Source of the DNA: Streptomyces sp. NBC_01233
GTDB lineage: Bacteria > Actinomycetota > Actinomycetes > Streptomycetales > Streptomycetaceae
Direction of reading: 5' to 3'
DNA length: 64,000 nt
Assembly (NCBI RefSeq): GCF_035989305.1
Contig: NZ_CP108514.1
Span: 9,900,501-9,964,500 of the forward strand
Shown here: positions 36,292 through 45,131 of the stretch, piece after piece
Position numbering within the stretch: the stretch's first letter is position 1
How the letters are laid out: each line of letters begins with the position of its first letter
Made by a program: the position numbers and the translations under genes
Notes under the pieces: model-generated
Seen by the model: only the letters and a program-made list of their open reading frames with translations
Told to the model about the DNA's origin: nothing
Databases searched by the model: none

Positions 36292-37092
36292 TCAGGCTGG
36301 CGAGGCTGTTGGTCGGGTCAGGGTGATGCGATGCATGACGCGTCGGGTTCCCGGAGCGAGGGGTGTGGCGCGGTGCATCACGCGTTGGTCGTCCCAGATG
36401 AGGATGTCGTGGTGTGCCCAGTGGTGGCGGTGGACGAGCGGGCCGCGGGTGGCGTGAGTGACGAGGTCATCGACAGTCAGGGGCAGGGTTTCTCCGGCGG
36501 CGGATCGGATGGCGGTCATGGACAGCTGGTTGAGGTAGAGGGCTGGTCGGCCTTCCGGGATCTGAGCGATGACGGGGTGATATGTGGTGGCGCCGTCCAG
36601 CGGATGGACGTGGGTGCCCACGGCGGTGTCCAGCAGGGTTTTCCACGGGGGTGGGAGTTGATCGTGAGCGGCTGTCATGTCGGCGAAGAGGGTGTCTCCG
36701 CCGTGTTGGGGCAGCAGGCGGGCCTGGAGGATGGTGTAGCGGGCGGGGTCGGGCCAGTGGGACTGGCCGGTGTGCCAGAGTCAGCTGTCCGGGTGTGCGC
36801 TCCCGTCGGTACGGCTCCCGACGACGTGCACGTACGCGCTGTCGGGGTGGGCAGGGAAGAAGCTCCCAGCTGGATGGCATTGAGGTGACCCGAGGCGGCG
36901 GGCGAGCGCCTCCAGCCCGAGGGCGCCGAGCCCCAGACCCCGCAGGATCACCACACCGTGACGGAAGAGAGCTTCGGCGAGCCGGTCCGCCACCGCAGGC
37001 GGGCAGATCGCCGGTATCCCCGGTGCCGGAGGCAGGGCCGCGGTGACCTCCGCGACGAATCCCTCACGCAGTGGCCGCAAGGTCGTCTCCAT
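36292..37092 (-). pseudogene. TauD/TfdA-type Fe(II)/2-oxoglutarate dioxygenase with in-frame stop
   Basis: A continuous frame from 37092 (METTLRPLREGFVAEVTAAL) encodes the N-terminal half (LFRHGVVILRGLGLGALGLE, then HVVGSRTDGSAHPDS). A TGA at 36781-36783 interrupts it, and the same frame resumes as LWHTGQSHWPDPARYTILQA. The C-terminus has the distal His region HDILIWDDQRVMHRATP and RRVMHRITL. In this family the iron site is H-x-D; here it reads WHTG, so the Asp ligand is replaced by Gly. Loss of a ligand plus a nonsense codon supports a true pseudogene. The IS1380 element lies just upstream. Confidence 0.75.
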
Positions 37093-37190
37093 GAACACAT
37101 TGTCGGCTCCGGACAGACCGGCGCGCGATGCACTTTCCACCCGTCGTTGCACCGTGTTCTCGCCTGCCAAGCACCTGAGGCCGGGCGTCC

Positions 37191-37195
37191 CTTAG
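37191..37195. repeat. IS1380 target-site duplication, left copy (CTTAG)
   Basis: The 5-bp CTTAG here is repeated exactly at 38877-38881, on the other side of the element. Confidence 0.85.
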
Positions 37196-38876
37196 CCTCG
37201 ATCCACCGACTGGCCTGTGTCCTGTGGACAGAGAACCGAAGAGAGGTGCCTGCTGACCTGCGATGATGGGAGTTCTGACGCTTCCAGCACGCACAATCAG
37301 CAAGGCACCTCGTAGATGAAAGCTTCCCATACTCCGGCGGCGGTCTCCGCTGCGTTCGACGACCGGAATCTGATCGCGCATGCCGGGCTGGTCCCGGTGA
37401 TGCGCCTGGCCGAGCGGTGCGGGCTTGCCCGTCTGGCCGCGGAGAAGGTGAAGCTGACCGGGGCGAAGAACGGTGCGGGTGCGGCGGCGGATGCCAAGGT
37501 CACCAGCATCGTGGCCGGGATGGCCGCGGGTGCGGACAGCATCGATGACCTTCACGTCCTGCGCCACGGCGCGATGCCCGTGTTGTTCGCAGGCGTCCGT
37601 GCGCCGTCCACGCTGGGCACGTTTCTGCGCGCGTTCACCCACGGTCACGCACTCCAGCTCCACGCGGTGCACCGCAGGTTCCTGGCCGCTCTGGCCGCGC
37701 ATACCCCGCTGCTGCCCGGCGCGGGCGAGAAGGCGTTCATCGATGTCGACTCCACCCACAAACGGGTCTACGGCCGGGCCAAGCAGGGCGCCGAGTACGG
37801 CCGGTTCAAAGGCGTACGCACCCTGCACCCCCTGCTCGCCACGATCTGCACCCCGCACTCCCGCCCGGTGATCGCCGGGGTGCGGATGCGCCGCGGCAAA
37901 GCGGCCGATGCCCGCGGCGCCCCCAAGTTCGTCAGTGAAGCCCTGGCCGCCGCCCGGGAGGCCGGCTGCACCGGGACCCGTATCCTGCGGGCGGATTCAC
38001 AGTTCTACAACGCCGGTGTCATCGCCGCCTGCCGCCGGGCCGGGGCCCGCTTCTCGGTCACCACCGGCATGAACCCCTCCATCAAACGGGCCATCCACAT
38101 CATCCCCGACCAGGCATGGCAGCAGATCACCTATCCCACCGCGGTGCCCGACCCCGACACCGGAGAGCTCATCTCCGGCGCCGAAGTCGCCGAGATACCC
38201 GCCTACACCGCCTTCGCCGGCCGCAAGAAGGCGGAACAGGTCACCGCCCGGCTGATCGTGCGCCGCGTCCGTGACCTGGCCAAACCCACCGTCGTGGGTG
38301 ACCAGGGCGAGCTGTTCCCCGTCTGGCGCTACCACCCGTTCTTCACTGACAACCCCGCCGGAACGCTCCAGGCCGAGCGGGAACACCGTCACCACGCCGT
38401 CGTCGAGCAGGTCATCGCCGACAGCAAAGCCGCAGCTCTGGCCCACCTGCCGTCCGGACACTTCAACGCCAACGCGGCCTGGCTGACCCTGTGGGCCATG
38501 ACCTACAACCTGCTGCGGGCCACCGGTGCTCTGACCTCCGCCTTCCACGCCAAGGCCACCACCGCCACCCTCCGCGCCCACCTGATCCACGTGCCCGCCA
38601 GGATCGCCCGCTCAGCCCGCCGTATCACCCTGCACCTGCCGCACAACTGGCCCTGGCAGCACGCCTGGACACACCTCTTCGACACCGTCCACGGACCAGC
38701 CGGCTGACACGAACCGCCCCTGCCCACCCCCCGCCCGCCAGGGCCCAACCGGAACCGAACACGTGGAAACGCTGGGCAGACCAGCAGCTACAACCTGCCC
38801 ACCTACAAGCACCGACCCGGAACCGGCACAGAAACCCGCCAGAAGATCACTTCCGAACCGCGCCGGTAGATCGAGG
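37196..38876 (+). mobile_element. IS1380-family insertion sequence, 1681 bp, intact
   Basis: The ends read inward CCTCGATCCACCG on the left and CCTCGATCTACCG on the right (one mismatch), flanked by perfect CTTAG duplications. A single full-length transposase gene fills the interior. Perfect target repeats and an uninterrupted gene indicate a recent insertion and a probably active element. Confidence 0.88.
37316..38707 (+). CDS. IS1380-family transposase
   Basis: A 463-residue transposase with the IS1380 layout: N-terminal AERCGLARLAAEKVKL and GAGAAADAKVTSIVAGMAAG, a first catalytic Asp in KAFIDVDSTHKRVYGRAKQG, a second in TRILRADSQFYNAGVIAACR, and the C-terminal Glu region (VEQVIADSKAAALAHLPSG). 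It cuts and rejoins the element ends. The gene is open from ATG to stop with no shifts, unlike the other large transposases in this window. Confidence 0.93.
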   Translation: MKASHTPAAVSAAFDDRNLIAHAGLVPVMRLAERCGLARLAAEKVKLTGAKNGAGAAADAKVTSIVAGMAAGADSIDDLHVLRHGAMPVLFAGVRAPSTLGTFLRAFTHGHALQLHAVHRRFLAALAAHTPLLPGAGEKAFIDVDSTHKRVYGRAKQGAEYGRFKGVRTLHPLLATICTPHSRPVIAGVRMRRGKAADARGAPKFVSEALAAAREAGCTGTRILRADSQFYNAGVIAACRRAGARFSVTTGMNPSIKRAIHIIPDQAWQQITYPTAVPDPDTGELISGAEVAEIPAYTAFAGRKKAEQVTARLIVRRVRDLAKPTVVGDQGELFPVWRYHPFFTDNPAGTLQAEREHRHHAVVEQVIADSKAAALAHLPSGHFNANAAWLTLWAMTYNLLRATGALTSAFHAKATTATLRAHLIHVPARIARSARRITLHLPHNWPWQHAWTHLFDTVHGPAG

Positions 38877-39115
38877 CTTAGCCGCCGTCTCCGTAGTCAG
38901 TCACCCTCCACGGCGTAGCCATCACGGAAGCGCAGTCAGAACCAAGCGGCGCGCTCAGTCACACCAGCCCTCGACCGCGACATGAAGAGCCCGCTGCGCG
39001 AGCACCCCGAGCCGGTCGCCGCTCCCTGACCCGGTGGAAGGGGATCTGCCCATGCCCGCTTCCACGGCCTCCCGGCGCGCGTACCGTGGGGTGACGACCT
39101 GCCGGGTACCAGCCG

Positions 39116-39400
39116 ATGAGCGCACAGCCCGACCACATATCCGTCCCCCCCCCCGGTACGCGCCCGCGCCGGGCGCTGCGGCCGAACTGCTCGCGCAGCT
39201 GCGCGCCGACCGTCGCCCTGGTGGGGGTCGGCGTTCAAGCAGGAGTGGGCGGCGGCGCTGGAGGAGTCCGCCGCACGTTCTCCCTCGCCGCGCTGTACGA
39301 GGTCGTCCAGGTCGGGCAGGCCCGCGTCTCCTCCGCCCCCGCGGTCGCCGCGTCCTCGCCTCCGGCAAGGACGAGACCGGGTTCGTGGACCAGCACTTGC
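39116..39400 (+). pseudogene. DUF6247-like protein, multiply frameshifted
   Basis: Pieces in successive frames read MSAQPDHISVPPPGTRPR, then AELLAQLRAD, then FKQEWAAALEES, RRTFSLAALYEVVQVGQARV and LASGKDETGFVD. In that order they match the actinobacterial DUF6247 family, small proteins often found with a toxin-like partner. At least three shifts interrupt it, and the partner cannot be identified. Confidence 0.5.
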
Positions 39401-39632
39401 TGCTACGCCGCCCTCCACGGGCGGGGGACCTGACAGACGGGCCGACGGGTGGTCCGCGTCAGGCGGTGCCCAGCGCCACACGCGGGTCGTTTGCTCGCGT
39501 GCCAGTAACCCGGCGGGTACGCGAACCGGGTCTCGCCGAGCACGGTGAACCCGGCGGCGAGGCTGCGGCCTGGAACTCGGGGAGGACCGGTTCCACGGTG
39601 GACAAGGGCTCTGACACGGCCGGACCGGCCGG

Positions 39633-40091
39633 TCAGTACCGGAACAGCACTCCGCGCCAGGTCCATCCCGCGTCGAGGACCATGGTGCGCAGGGGATCTC
39701 TCACGTCCCGCGTGTCGAAGCGCAACGTCTCGACCTTGTGCCGACGGCCGTCGGCACCACGCTGGAACTCCCACTGCCGATACACCTTGAAGCCCCCACG
39801 GCCGTACTGCTGACCGGATTCGTGCGACGGCTCCCACCGTTCCTCCAGGACGAGCACCTCGCGCTTCGCCGGCACCAGGCGCATGCGGGTCTTGAGCGTC
39901 AGCTTCGCCTTCGGGATTTTGCACTCCGCCACCAGGTCGGCCTTCTCCTTGGGGAAGGCATGGCGCACGCTGAACGGTACGGTTCGGCTGTTGAGCGCGA
40001 GCAACGCTTCCCGAAGCTCCATGGTGGGCAGGGGGCTGACACCGCTGTCGGGGTACTTGGTGCCGGTCCACTTGTCCCAGAGGCGGCCCAT
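39633..40091 (-). CDS. Hypothetical protein, last gene of a type-VII-substrate-like operon
   Basis: A 152-residue protein starting MGRLWDKWTGTKYPDSGVSP, with basic beta-rich content (MRLVPAKREVLVLEERWEPS, GGFKVYRQWEFQRGADGRRH). No signal peptide or known motif is present. It begins 2 bp after the stop of the preceding gene at 40094, so the two are almost surely translated together. The function is unknown; its position suggests a partner or immunity role for the cassette. Confidence 0.7.
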   Translation of the reverse strand: MGRLWDKWTGTKYPDSGVSPLPTMELREALLALNSRTVPFSVRHAFPKEKADLVAECKIPKAKLTLKTRMRLVPAKREVLVLEERWEPSHESGQQYGRGGFKVYRQWEFQRGADGRRHKVETLRFDTRDVRDPLRTMVLDAGWTWRGVLFRY

Positions 40092-40093
40092 CG

Positions 40094-40591
40094 TCAGACC
40101 CCCGCCCCGGTGTCCGGGCGCACCGAGCGCACGAAGTCCTGGAACTCTGCCAGAACGTTGTCGTGCTGGGCCTCGCTGGCGGTCAGAGCCAGCCGGATCA
40201 TCGCCCGCCTGTGCGGGTCCTCGGTGTCCAGGATGGCCAGATAGACCTGGGACTGGGCGAGGTTCCGGCGGGCGTCGCCGACCACGGCCGAGAAGCTCAG
40301 CCGCTGGGTCAGAGCAGGTGCGTCGGCGGAGCCGACCTCGTGGCGGTGGACCACCACGACCGACTCGGCTACCTCGCACAGGCGTTCCACCGAGGCGTCG
40401 GCGACCTCGACGAGCGTCACCGCGTCCTTCAGGAATCCGCCGTCGATGGTGATGTCGGCGCTGAACCCGGCGTCCGCCTGCGGATGCACCGCGGCGAACG
40501 CCACATCCGAGGCGCCCCCGTCCGGAGGGGTAGCGACGAGCCAGCCCTCCGGCAGGCGGAATTCGATCGGCACCGGCAGTGTCGTGGGCAT
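40094..40591 (-). CDS. LpqN/DUF1795-like protein in type-VII-substrate-like operon
   Basis: A 165-residue protein starting MPTTLPVPIEFRLPEGWLVA. The pattern of a PxxxxLPxGW entry, a long central beta-sheet (VVVVHRHEVGSADAPALTQR, LSFSAVVGDARRNLAQSQVY) and a final helix (NVLAEFQDFVRSVRP) is like the LpqN/LpqT and DUF1795 fold, which in mycobacteria and streptomycetes often accompanies type VII secretion. No lipobox is present, so it is probably cytoplasmic. The family name is tentative. Confidence 0.65.
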   Translation of the reverse strand: MPTTLPVPIEFRLPEGWLVATPPDGGASDVAFAAVHPQADAGFSADITIDGGFLKDAVTLVEVADASVERLCEVAESVVVVHRHEVGSADAPALTQRLSFSAVVGDARRNLAQSQVYLAILDTEDPHRRAMIRLALTASEAQHDNVLAEFQDFVRSVRPDTGAGV

Positions 40592-40619
40592 CTCGGGCCC
40601 TCCTTCCACGGAAACGTCA

Positions 40620-40972
40620 TCAGTCGAGCAGCCAGTCCTTGACATCGCCGGCGGCGTCGCCGACCGCGTCGTCCCGGGCGCTTTCGAGCTTCTTCTTGAG
40701 GTCGGTGAGCTGCTCGTGCGCTCCCCGCAGCAGGCTCGCGACGGCCTTGCCCGGCTCTGCGCGGCCGCGTACTCGTAGCGGGTCGCCGTGAACTTCGTAC
40801 GGTGGACACCGGCGCTGACACCGGACCAGTTGTCGCCTATGACGATCTCCCGGACGGTGTCGCCGTAGCGGGTCTCGACCTCCTTGAACTCGCCCGCCGT
40901 CGCGTCCCACTTGGCGGCGGCCGTCGTCAGCAGTCCCAGGTCGGTGCTCATGACTTCGTCGTACTTCAACAC
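40620..40972 (-). pseudogene. WXG100-like effector N-domain protein, frameshifted
   Basis: The frame starts at GTG 40972 (MLKYDEVMSTDLGLLTTAAA), with the W-x-G turn in VIGDNWSGVSAGVHRTKF, typical of helical hairpins exported by type VII secretion. Near 40,755 the frame shifts, and the C-terminus continues GKAVASLLRGAHEQLTDLKK and SARDDAVGDAAGDVKDWLLD. Joined, it is about 117 residues. In related loci this N-domain is followed by a long toxin domain; here it ends early. It starts 9 bp after the upstream gene. Confidence 0.6.
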
Positions 40973-40981
40973 CGTGACCCC

Positions 40982-41404
40982 CTACGCACCGTTCAGCGCC
41001 GACGTGAGGAACTGGCTGCCCACACCGGTGTCGTTGCGTCCGAAATTACTCTCGGCTCCGCGCAGGGCCACCTTCTCCGATGACAGACGTCCCATCAGGG
41101 TCTTCACCTGTTGGTCCCAACCGCCCGCAGCCTTCTTCAGGCCGGCCGCCGTCTGCCAGCCGTCGAAGCCCTTGTGGGCGGTGCTGGTGGCGTCGTCCGC
41201 GTGCTCCGCCGCCGTCTTCGTGGCCGACTCCAACTCGTTCTGGATCAAGCCTGCTGCGGCCTTCTTCTCCGCCGGCGTCGAAGCGAACCCTTGGACCCGC
41301 CGGGCGCGAACGGCCTGCGGCCCGCTGTTCAACCGCAAGCCCACCCGCTGGTTCGCACTGCCCGCGCGCTCACGGTCCCACTCCTGGCCGAAACCTGCCA
41401 CCAT
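40982..41404 (-). CDS. WXG100/ESX-like helical protein
   Basis: A 140-residue, mostly helical protein (MVAGFGQEWDRERAGSANQR, QNELESATKTAAEHADDATS, then WQTAAGLKKAAGGWDQQVKT), ending RNDTGVGSQFLTSALNGA. The size, lack of a signal peptide and place at the head of the cassette fit type VII secretion partner proteins of streptomycetes. The ATG at 41404 follows a gggagatg-like site. It begins the four-gene operon 41404 to 39633. Confidence 0.65.
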   Translation of the reverse strand: MVAGFGQEWDRERAGSANQRVGLRLNSGPQAVRARRVQGFASTPAEKKAAAGLIQNELESATKTAAEHADDATSTAHKGFDGWQTAAGLKKAAGGWDQQVKTLMGRLSSEKVALRGAESNFGRNDTGVGSQFLTSALNGA

Positions 41405-42281
41405 GTTCACATCTCCCCGTCGGCTGCCGATCATATGCATAGCAACTGCACACGGAGCAACGGTCTTGGGCGCAATCTGAGATTTCTTGTGCGCGAGCCG
41501 GCGGACGGGCGAGGCGCCCGACGTCCGGCCGTGCGGGGTGCTCCCGGGGGGTGCGCCCCGGAAGGGCACCGACCGGCGGGCCGACCTCTCGCGCACGACC
41601 ATGCCGGCAGGACCTGGTCCGCGACGCGATCCTCGCGTCCCCGGCGTGGCCGGACATCGCGGCCGCGATGGGAAGCCTCGACTCCGCCGGTCTCCACGCC
41701 GCCCGGATCCTGACCGACGCACACGACGCCGGTGTCGGCGTGGACCAGGCCGTTGCTGCCGTCACCGCGGCGGCGGTCCAGGCCTCCGACCCCGCCCCGA
41801 CCACCCCGGCGGCGACCGTCGTTCCGGCGTCCGCTTCCGCTTCTGCACCTGGTGCTGCGCAGTGCCGGTCAGGGGGCGTGCTGGCGGAGCGCATGGGCAG
41901 CGCTCGGGTAGTGCCCCTGGCGGGTCGCCTCGTGGACGCGAACTTCCACTCCCTGAGAACGCAGCCGCCCGCCCGCGTCCCGGCTGTGGGCCTCCCCGGC
42001 AGCAGCCCGCTCCCGCTCCACAACCACCCCTACCGCGGCAGCCCCCGGACAGCCGGCCCCGGCCGAAGCCGCCGTCCCCGCCCACCGACAGCAGGCTGTG
42101 CCCAGCAAGGTGGCGGGATACGGAAGATGACGAGCAGTCAGGGAACTTGGGAAGAACAGCCAGGTGAGGGGGTGGTGCGCGGCGCGATCCAGTCGGACGC
42201 GGCATCCGTGCCACCGCCGGGGACCTTGGAAACGCGTCGCTCCCCCGGTGGTTGTCAGCGCCCTCTCATAGGCTTTCGCGC
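41405..42281. other. Gap of about 880 bp with a possible relaxase-like remnant
   Basis: In one plus-strand frame (about 41,608-41,870) a stretch reads DLVRDAILASPAWPDIAAAM and LHAARILTDAHDAGVGVDQA, similar in style to C-terminal parts of conjugative relaxases of actinobacterial plasmids. There is no start, and the sequence decays afterwards. The rest holds nothing recognisable. Confidence 0.35.
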
Positions 42282-42848
42282 ATGATCGAATGGATGCACG
42301 AGTCCTTCCCCGGCCACGAGGTGAACATCGTCTTCGCCCGCGGCACCTCCCTCGACGTGCTCACCGAGCGGCTGATCGCCCTGCGGCGGGAGCCCCTCGC
42401 CTCTGGCGAGGACGGCGGGTGGGCGTGGGCGGTGCACGACATGGCCAATTGGGAGATCGAGGACTACGACCCGGTCGACTACCGCAGTGTCTGCTCGGCG
42501 GGCACGGAGCTCGTGGTGTTCGTGACCGAGCCGTGCAGCGCGAAGGCGCATGGGCCGCAGTTCGAGTACTACCGGGACGGCCGCACGGTGCTCGCCTTCA
42601 GCTTCGAGGACGTCGGCTCGCGGGTGGGCGACGACCCCGACTACCTCTCGCCCGAACTGCTGGCCGCCGGCGTGATCGGCCCGGACGCGGACTGCCCGCT
42701 GGCGGAGCACGACGGGCACGACTGCTTCGACAGCCACTTCTACGACGACCGGAAACTCGTCATCAAGACGATCGCGGGCTACTTCGCACTGACCTCGCCC
42801 CCGCTGTCGGCAGAGCTGACGGGGGCGCCGGGAGTGGTGGCCCCGTGA
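42282..42848 (+). CDS. DUF6461-like protein, first copy
   Basis: A 188-residue protein starting MIEWMHESFPGHEVNIVFAR, with EDGGWAWAVHDMANWEIEDY and AFSFEDVGSRVGDDPDYLSP, as in the streptomycete DUF6461 family. Its G-W-A-W-A core is shared with the next gene, so the two are paralogues. Its stop overlaps the next start (GTGA at 42845-42848), implying translational coupling. No catalytic motif is evident. Such proteins are often near toxin-immunity loci, but no toxin is adjacent. Confidence 0.75.
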   Translation: MIEWMHESFPGHEVNIVFARGTSLDVLTERLIALRREPLASGEDGGWAWAVHDMANWEIEDYDPVDYRSVCSAGTELVVFVTEPCSAKAHGPQFEYYRDGRTVLAFSFEDVGSRVGDDPDYLSPELLAAGVIGPDADCPLAEHDGHDCFDSHFYDDRKLVIKTIAGYFALTSPPLSAELTGAPGVVAP

Positions 42849-43765
42849 TCCGGCTCGCCCCGAACACCTTCCTCACCTTCGCCCGTGGCCTGCCCCCGGC
42901 CACCCTCGCTGGCTACCTCGCGGGGACAGGACGACCCGTCCTCGCCTCCGGCGAAGAGGCAGGCTGGGCCTGGGTGAAGCAGGACGCCTACAGTGCTCGG
43001 CAAGGCAGCGGCGGCTGGGAGGTCGCACGCTCGGCCACCCGTCTGGCGGCCGATGTGGAGACCGCGTTCGTGGCCTCCACGCCCGCGTGCACGTGCCCGC
43101 ACGGGCAGAACTACATGGTGCCGCACTGCCCCGACCACCCGTTCCAGTTCGCATACTGCCAAGGCGGCTTCGAGCAGCTCTACCTCAACCTCGGCGGGCG
43201 CCGCGAGTCGCGGCGCGCCGGAGCCCGCGCCGACTTGCTGGTGGGAGAGCTGCTGGATGCCGGGATCGTTGGCCGGGACACCTCTCTGTACGACGCCGAC
43301 CCCACCTTCAACGCCGACGGCTCCCACACCCTGCGGATCATCGCCGCGCGCCGGAGCCCGCGCCGACTTGCTGGTGGGAGAGCTGCTGGATGCCGGGATC
43401 GTTGGCCGGGACACCTCTCTGTACGACGCCGACCCCACCTTCAACGCCGACGGCTCCCACACCCTGCGGATCATCGCCGCGCACTTCGGGCTGCCGTTGG
43501 ACCTCGGCTAGCGAGCCCGTGCATGGTTGGCGGTGCCATCCTTGCCGCCGTCACCGAGCTGCGGCCACGACGTCGTCATGAAGGGCTCAGGCCGCGGGGG
43601 TTGGCTACCTTCGCGGAAGGCCGCGCGGATGCTGGTTCTGCGCCGGACGTCCACCAGTACAGGCAGTCGGCCGGCCTCCCGCGGTGGGGAGCCCGTGGGC
43701 AGGTTCACCCCGACGCGGTGGATGTTCCCGTCGGGAGTCTCCTGCACACCCGCGCGGCCCGGTAG
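42845..43765 (+). CDS. DUF6461-like protein, second copy, C-terminus altered by tandem duplication
   Basis: From GTG 42845 the frame reads MIRLAPNTFLTFARGLPPAT and EEAGWAWVKQDAYSARQG, with two CxC/CxxH-like pairs (ACTCPHGQNYMVPHCPDHPF), then ADLLVGELLDAGIVGRDTSL. At 43,346 a 133-bp tandem copy begins. Because 133 is not a multiple of three, the frame shifts and reads a basic artefact up to 43765. Without the second copy, the protein would end HFGLPLDLG at 43511 (about 177 residues). As sequenced, the product has an abnormal tail of about 130 residues. Confidence 0.65.
   Translation: MIRLAPNTFLTFARGLPPATLAGYLAGTGRPVLASGEEAGWAWVKQDAYSARQGSGGWEVARSATRLAADVETAFVASTPACTCPHGQNYMVPHCPDHPFQFAYCQGGFEQLYLNLGGRRESRRAGARADLLVGELLDAGIVGRDTSLYDADPTFNADGSHTLRIIAARRSPRRLAGGRAAGCRDRWPGHLSVRRRPHLQRRRLPHPADHRRALRAAVGPRLASPCMVGGAILAAVTELRPRRRHEGLRPRGLATFAEGRADAGSAPDVHQYRQSAGLPRWGARGQVHPDAVDVPVGSLLHTRAAR
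43213..43482. repeat. 133-bp tandem direct duplication
   Basis: Positions 43213-43349 and 43346-43482 are identical; the units are offset by 133 bp and share a 4-bp gcgc junction. The duplication lies in the second DUF6461 gene. The perfect identity indicates a recent event, and loss of one unit by recombination or slippage would restore the frame. Confidence 0.9.
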
Positions 43766-44150
43766 GGCGCCCCTCCCGTGCGATGTACTGCGCGAGGGCC
43801 CGCAGCCCTTTTGGAACGCCTCACCGCCCTGGCCCGGCCTGGTCGTCGGGGCGGCCTTCGTCGGGGCTTCGAGTCTGCCGTCGTCGGGCGACTCCCCGGG
43901 TCTCCGCGCGACGGCTCCCGGCGGAGGGGCGGGCAGCTGAGCGCAGGGCCCGGGTTCTCCCCCTACGCCAACGGCATGAAGCACGTGGAAGCCCCGGGAC
44001 GTCGCAGGCTGAAGTCGGCACAACCGCGGCGACACTATGGTCCCTATGCCCTCGTGGGGCGCTCCGGGCCGGCGCGGTACACGAGTGCGCACTCATTTGT
44101 TTGGTGTAAGTCCGTGCGTTGGCTTCAGGTTCCGCAGGAGGGTTCACCCG
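43766..44150. other. Non-coding gap of about 385 bp
   Basis: No gene is supported. The AT-richer stretch 44,090-44,125 upstream of the collagen-like gene probably contains its promoter; a gcaggagg site precedes the ATG. Confidence 0.45.
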
Positions 44151-44879
44151 ATGAAGCGTCAGTCACTTCGCAGAGCTTGGGGTCACAGCGCCGCTCTGTT
44201 CTCGGCGGCGGGGGCTCTTGGCCTACTCGTCACCTTCGCCTCGCCGGCGAATGCTCTGGCTGTCGCCATCGAGAAGTCCGGTGGGGAATGCGACCACGCG
44301 GTGCCGGGCCCGAACGGTGCCCTCAGCGTCGACTTCGACCCCCGCCGCTCGCCGATGGTCAAGGGTGCGCCGGACACCGACTGCGAAGGCGGCGAGAACG
44401 ACCAGCGCCGAGGCCCGCAGGGCAAACCGGGTGCGCGAGGACCGCAGGGCAGCCAGGGTTTCCAGGGTGACGCGGGGGCTCAGGGCAACCGGGGTTTCCA
44501 GGGCGAATCCGGGGCTCAGGGGTTCCAGGGGTTCCAGGGTGAGGCGGGGGCCCAAGGGAACCGGGGCTTCCAGGGTGAGGCCGGCGCTCAAGGCTTCCAG
44601 GGGTTCCAAGGAACCCAGGGGTCCCAGGGGTCCCAGGGGTCCCAGGGTGCAAGCCCGGGGGCGCAGAGTTCGGTGGTCACGGCTACCAGCGCCACGGGCA
44701 CTGCCACGGTCATGTGCCCCGCCGGCAGGTTCGCTACCGGCGGGGGCTTCGCGAGCTCGGCGGCGGGCAACCTGGAGATCGTCTTCAACGGGCCCATGGG
44801 CGGCTCTCCGGCCACTGGCTGGCAAGCCGTAGCGGGCGACGTGCGCAACGTCACCGTGTATGCGGTATGCGCGCCATGA
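44151..44879 (+). CDS. Collagen-like secreted protein
   Basis: A 242-residue protein with a long N-terminal hydrophobic segment (residues about 12-36, AALFSAAGALGLLVTFASPA) as a signal peptide, a 50-residue spacer with two Cys (GECDHAVPG, DTDCEGGEN), about 27 uninterrupted Gly-x-y triplets (residues about 88-165, rich in GFQ, GAQ and GSQ), and a beta-type C-terminal domain (ATVMCPAGRFATGGGFASSA to VTVYAVCAP). Gln-rich collagen repeats without Lys are typical of bacterial surface collagens. It should trimerise outside the cell. The next gene is a glycosyltransferase. Confidence 0.85.
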   Translation: MKRQSLRRAWGHSAALFSAAGALGLLVTFASPANALAVAIEKSGGECDHAVPGPNGALSVDFDPRRSPMVKGAPDTDCEGGENDQRRGPQGKPGARGPQGSQGFQGDAGAQGNRGFQGESGAQGFQGFQGEAGAQGNRGFQGEAGAQGFQGFQGTQGSQGSQGSQGASPGAQSSVVTATSATGTATVMCPAGRFATGGGFASSAAGNLEIVFNGPMGGSPATGWQAVAGDVRNVTVYAVCAP

Positions 44880-45131
44880 ACCCGCGGCCCGAGCCTCATG
44901 CTGCCGGACGCCGCGCGCAGTCGTACTGAGCGACGTCCACCCGGAGGCCTGTGTTCGTCCCTCTCGACCGACGGCGTCATCGCACAGAACGACAACAGAA
45001 CGACAACAGGACGGCCGTTGCGGGTCGACCATGCCGTCCGCGACCCGACCCACCGCTCCAGAAGCCGGTCCCGGAACGGTTCCCCCCTCCGCGACCGCTG
45101 CACCGACAGGCACTCAGGCAGGTACCAGCAG
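44880..45131. other. Intergenic region, 252 bp
   Basis: This separates the collagen-like gene from the glycosyltransferase gene. It contains the tandem sequence acaacagaacgacaacag near 44,990-45,010. No terminator hairpin followed by T residues is obvious, so co-transcription is possible. Confidence 0.4.

Noticed and set aside
44357..44660. Gly/Pro-rich frames in other reading frames of the collagen-like gene
   Set aside because: They arise from the repeated ggcttccaggg-type codons; only the plus frame from 44151 has a signal peptide and Gly-x-y register.
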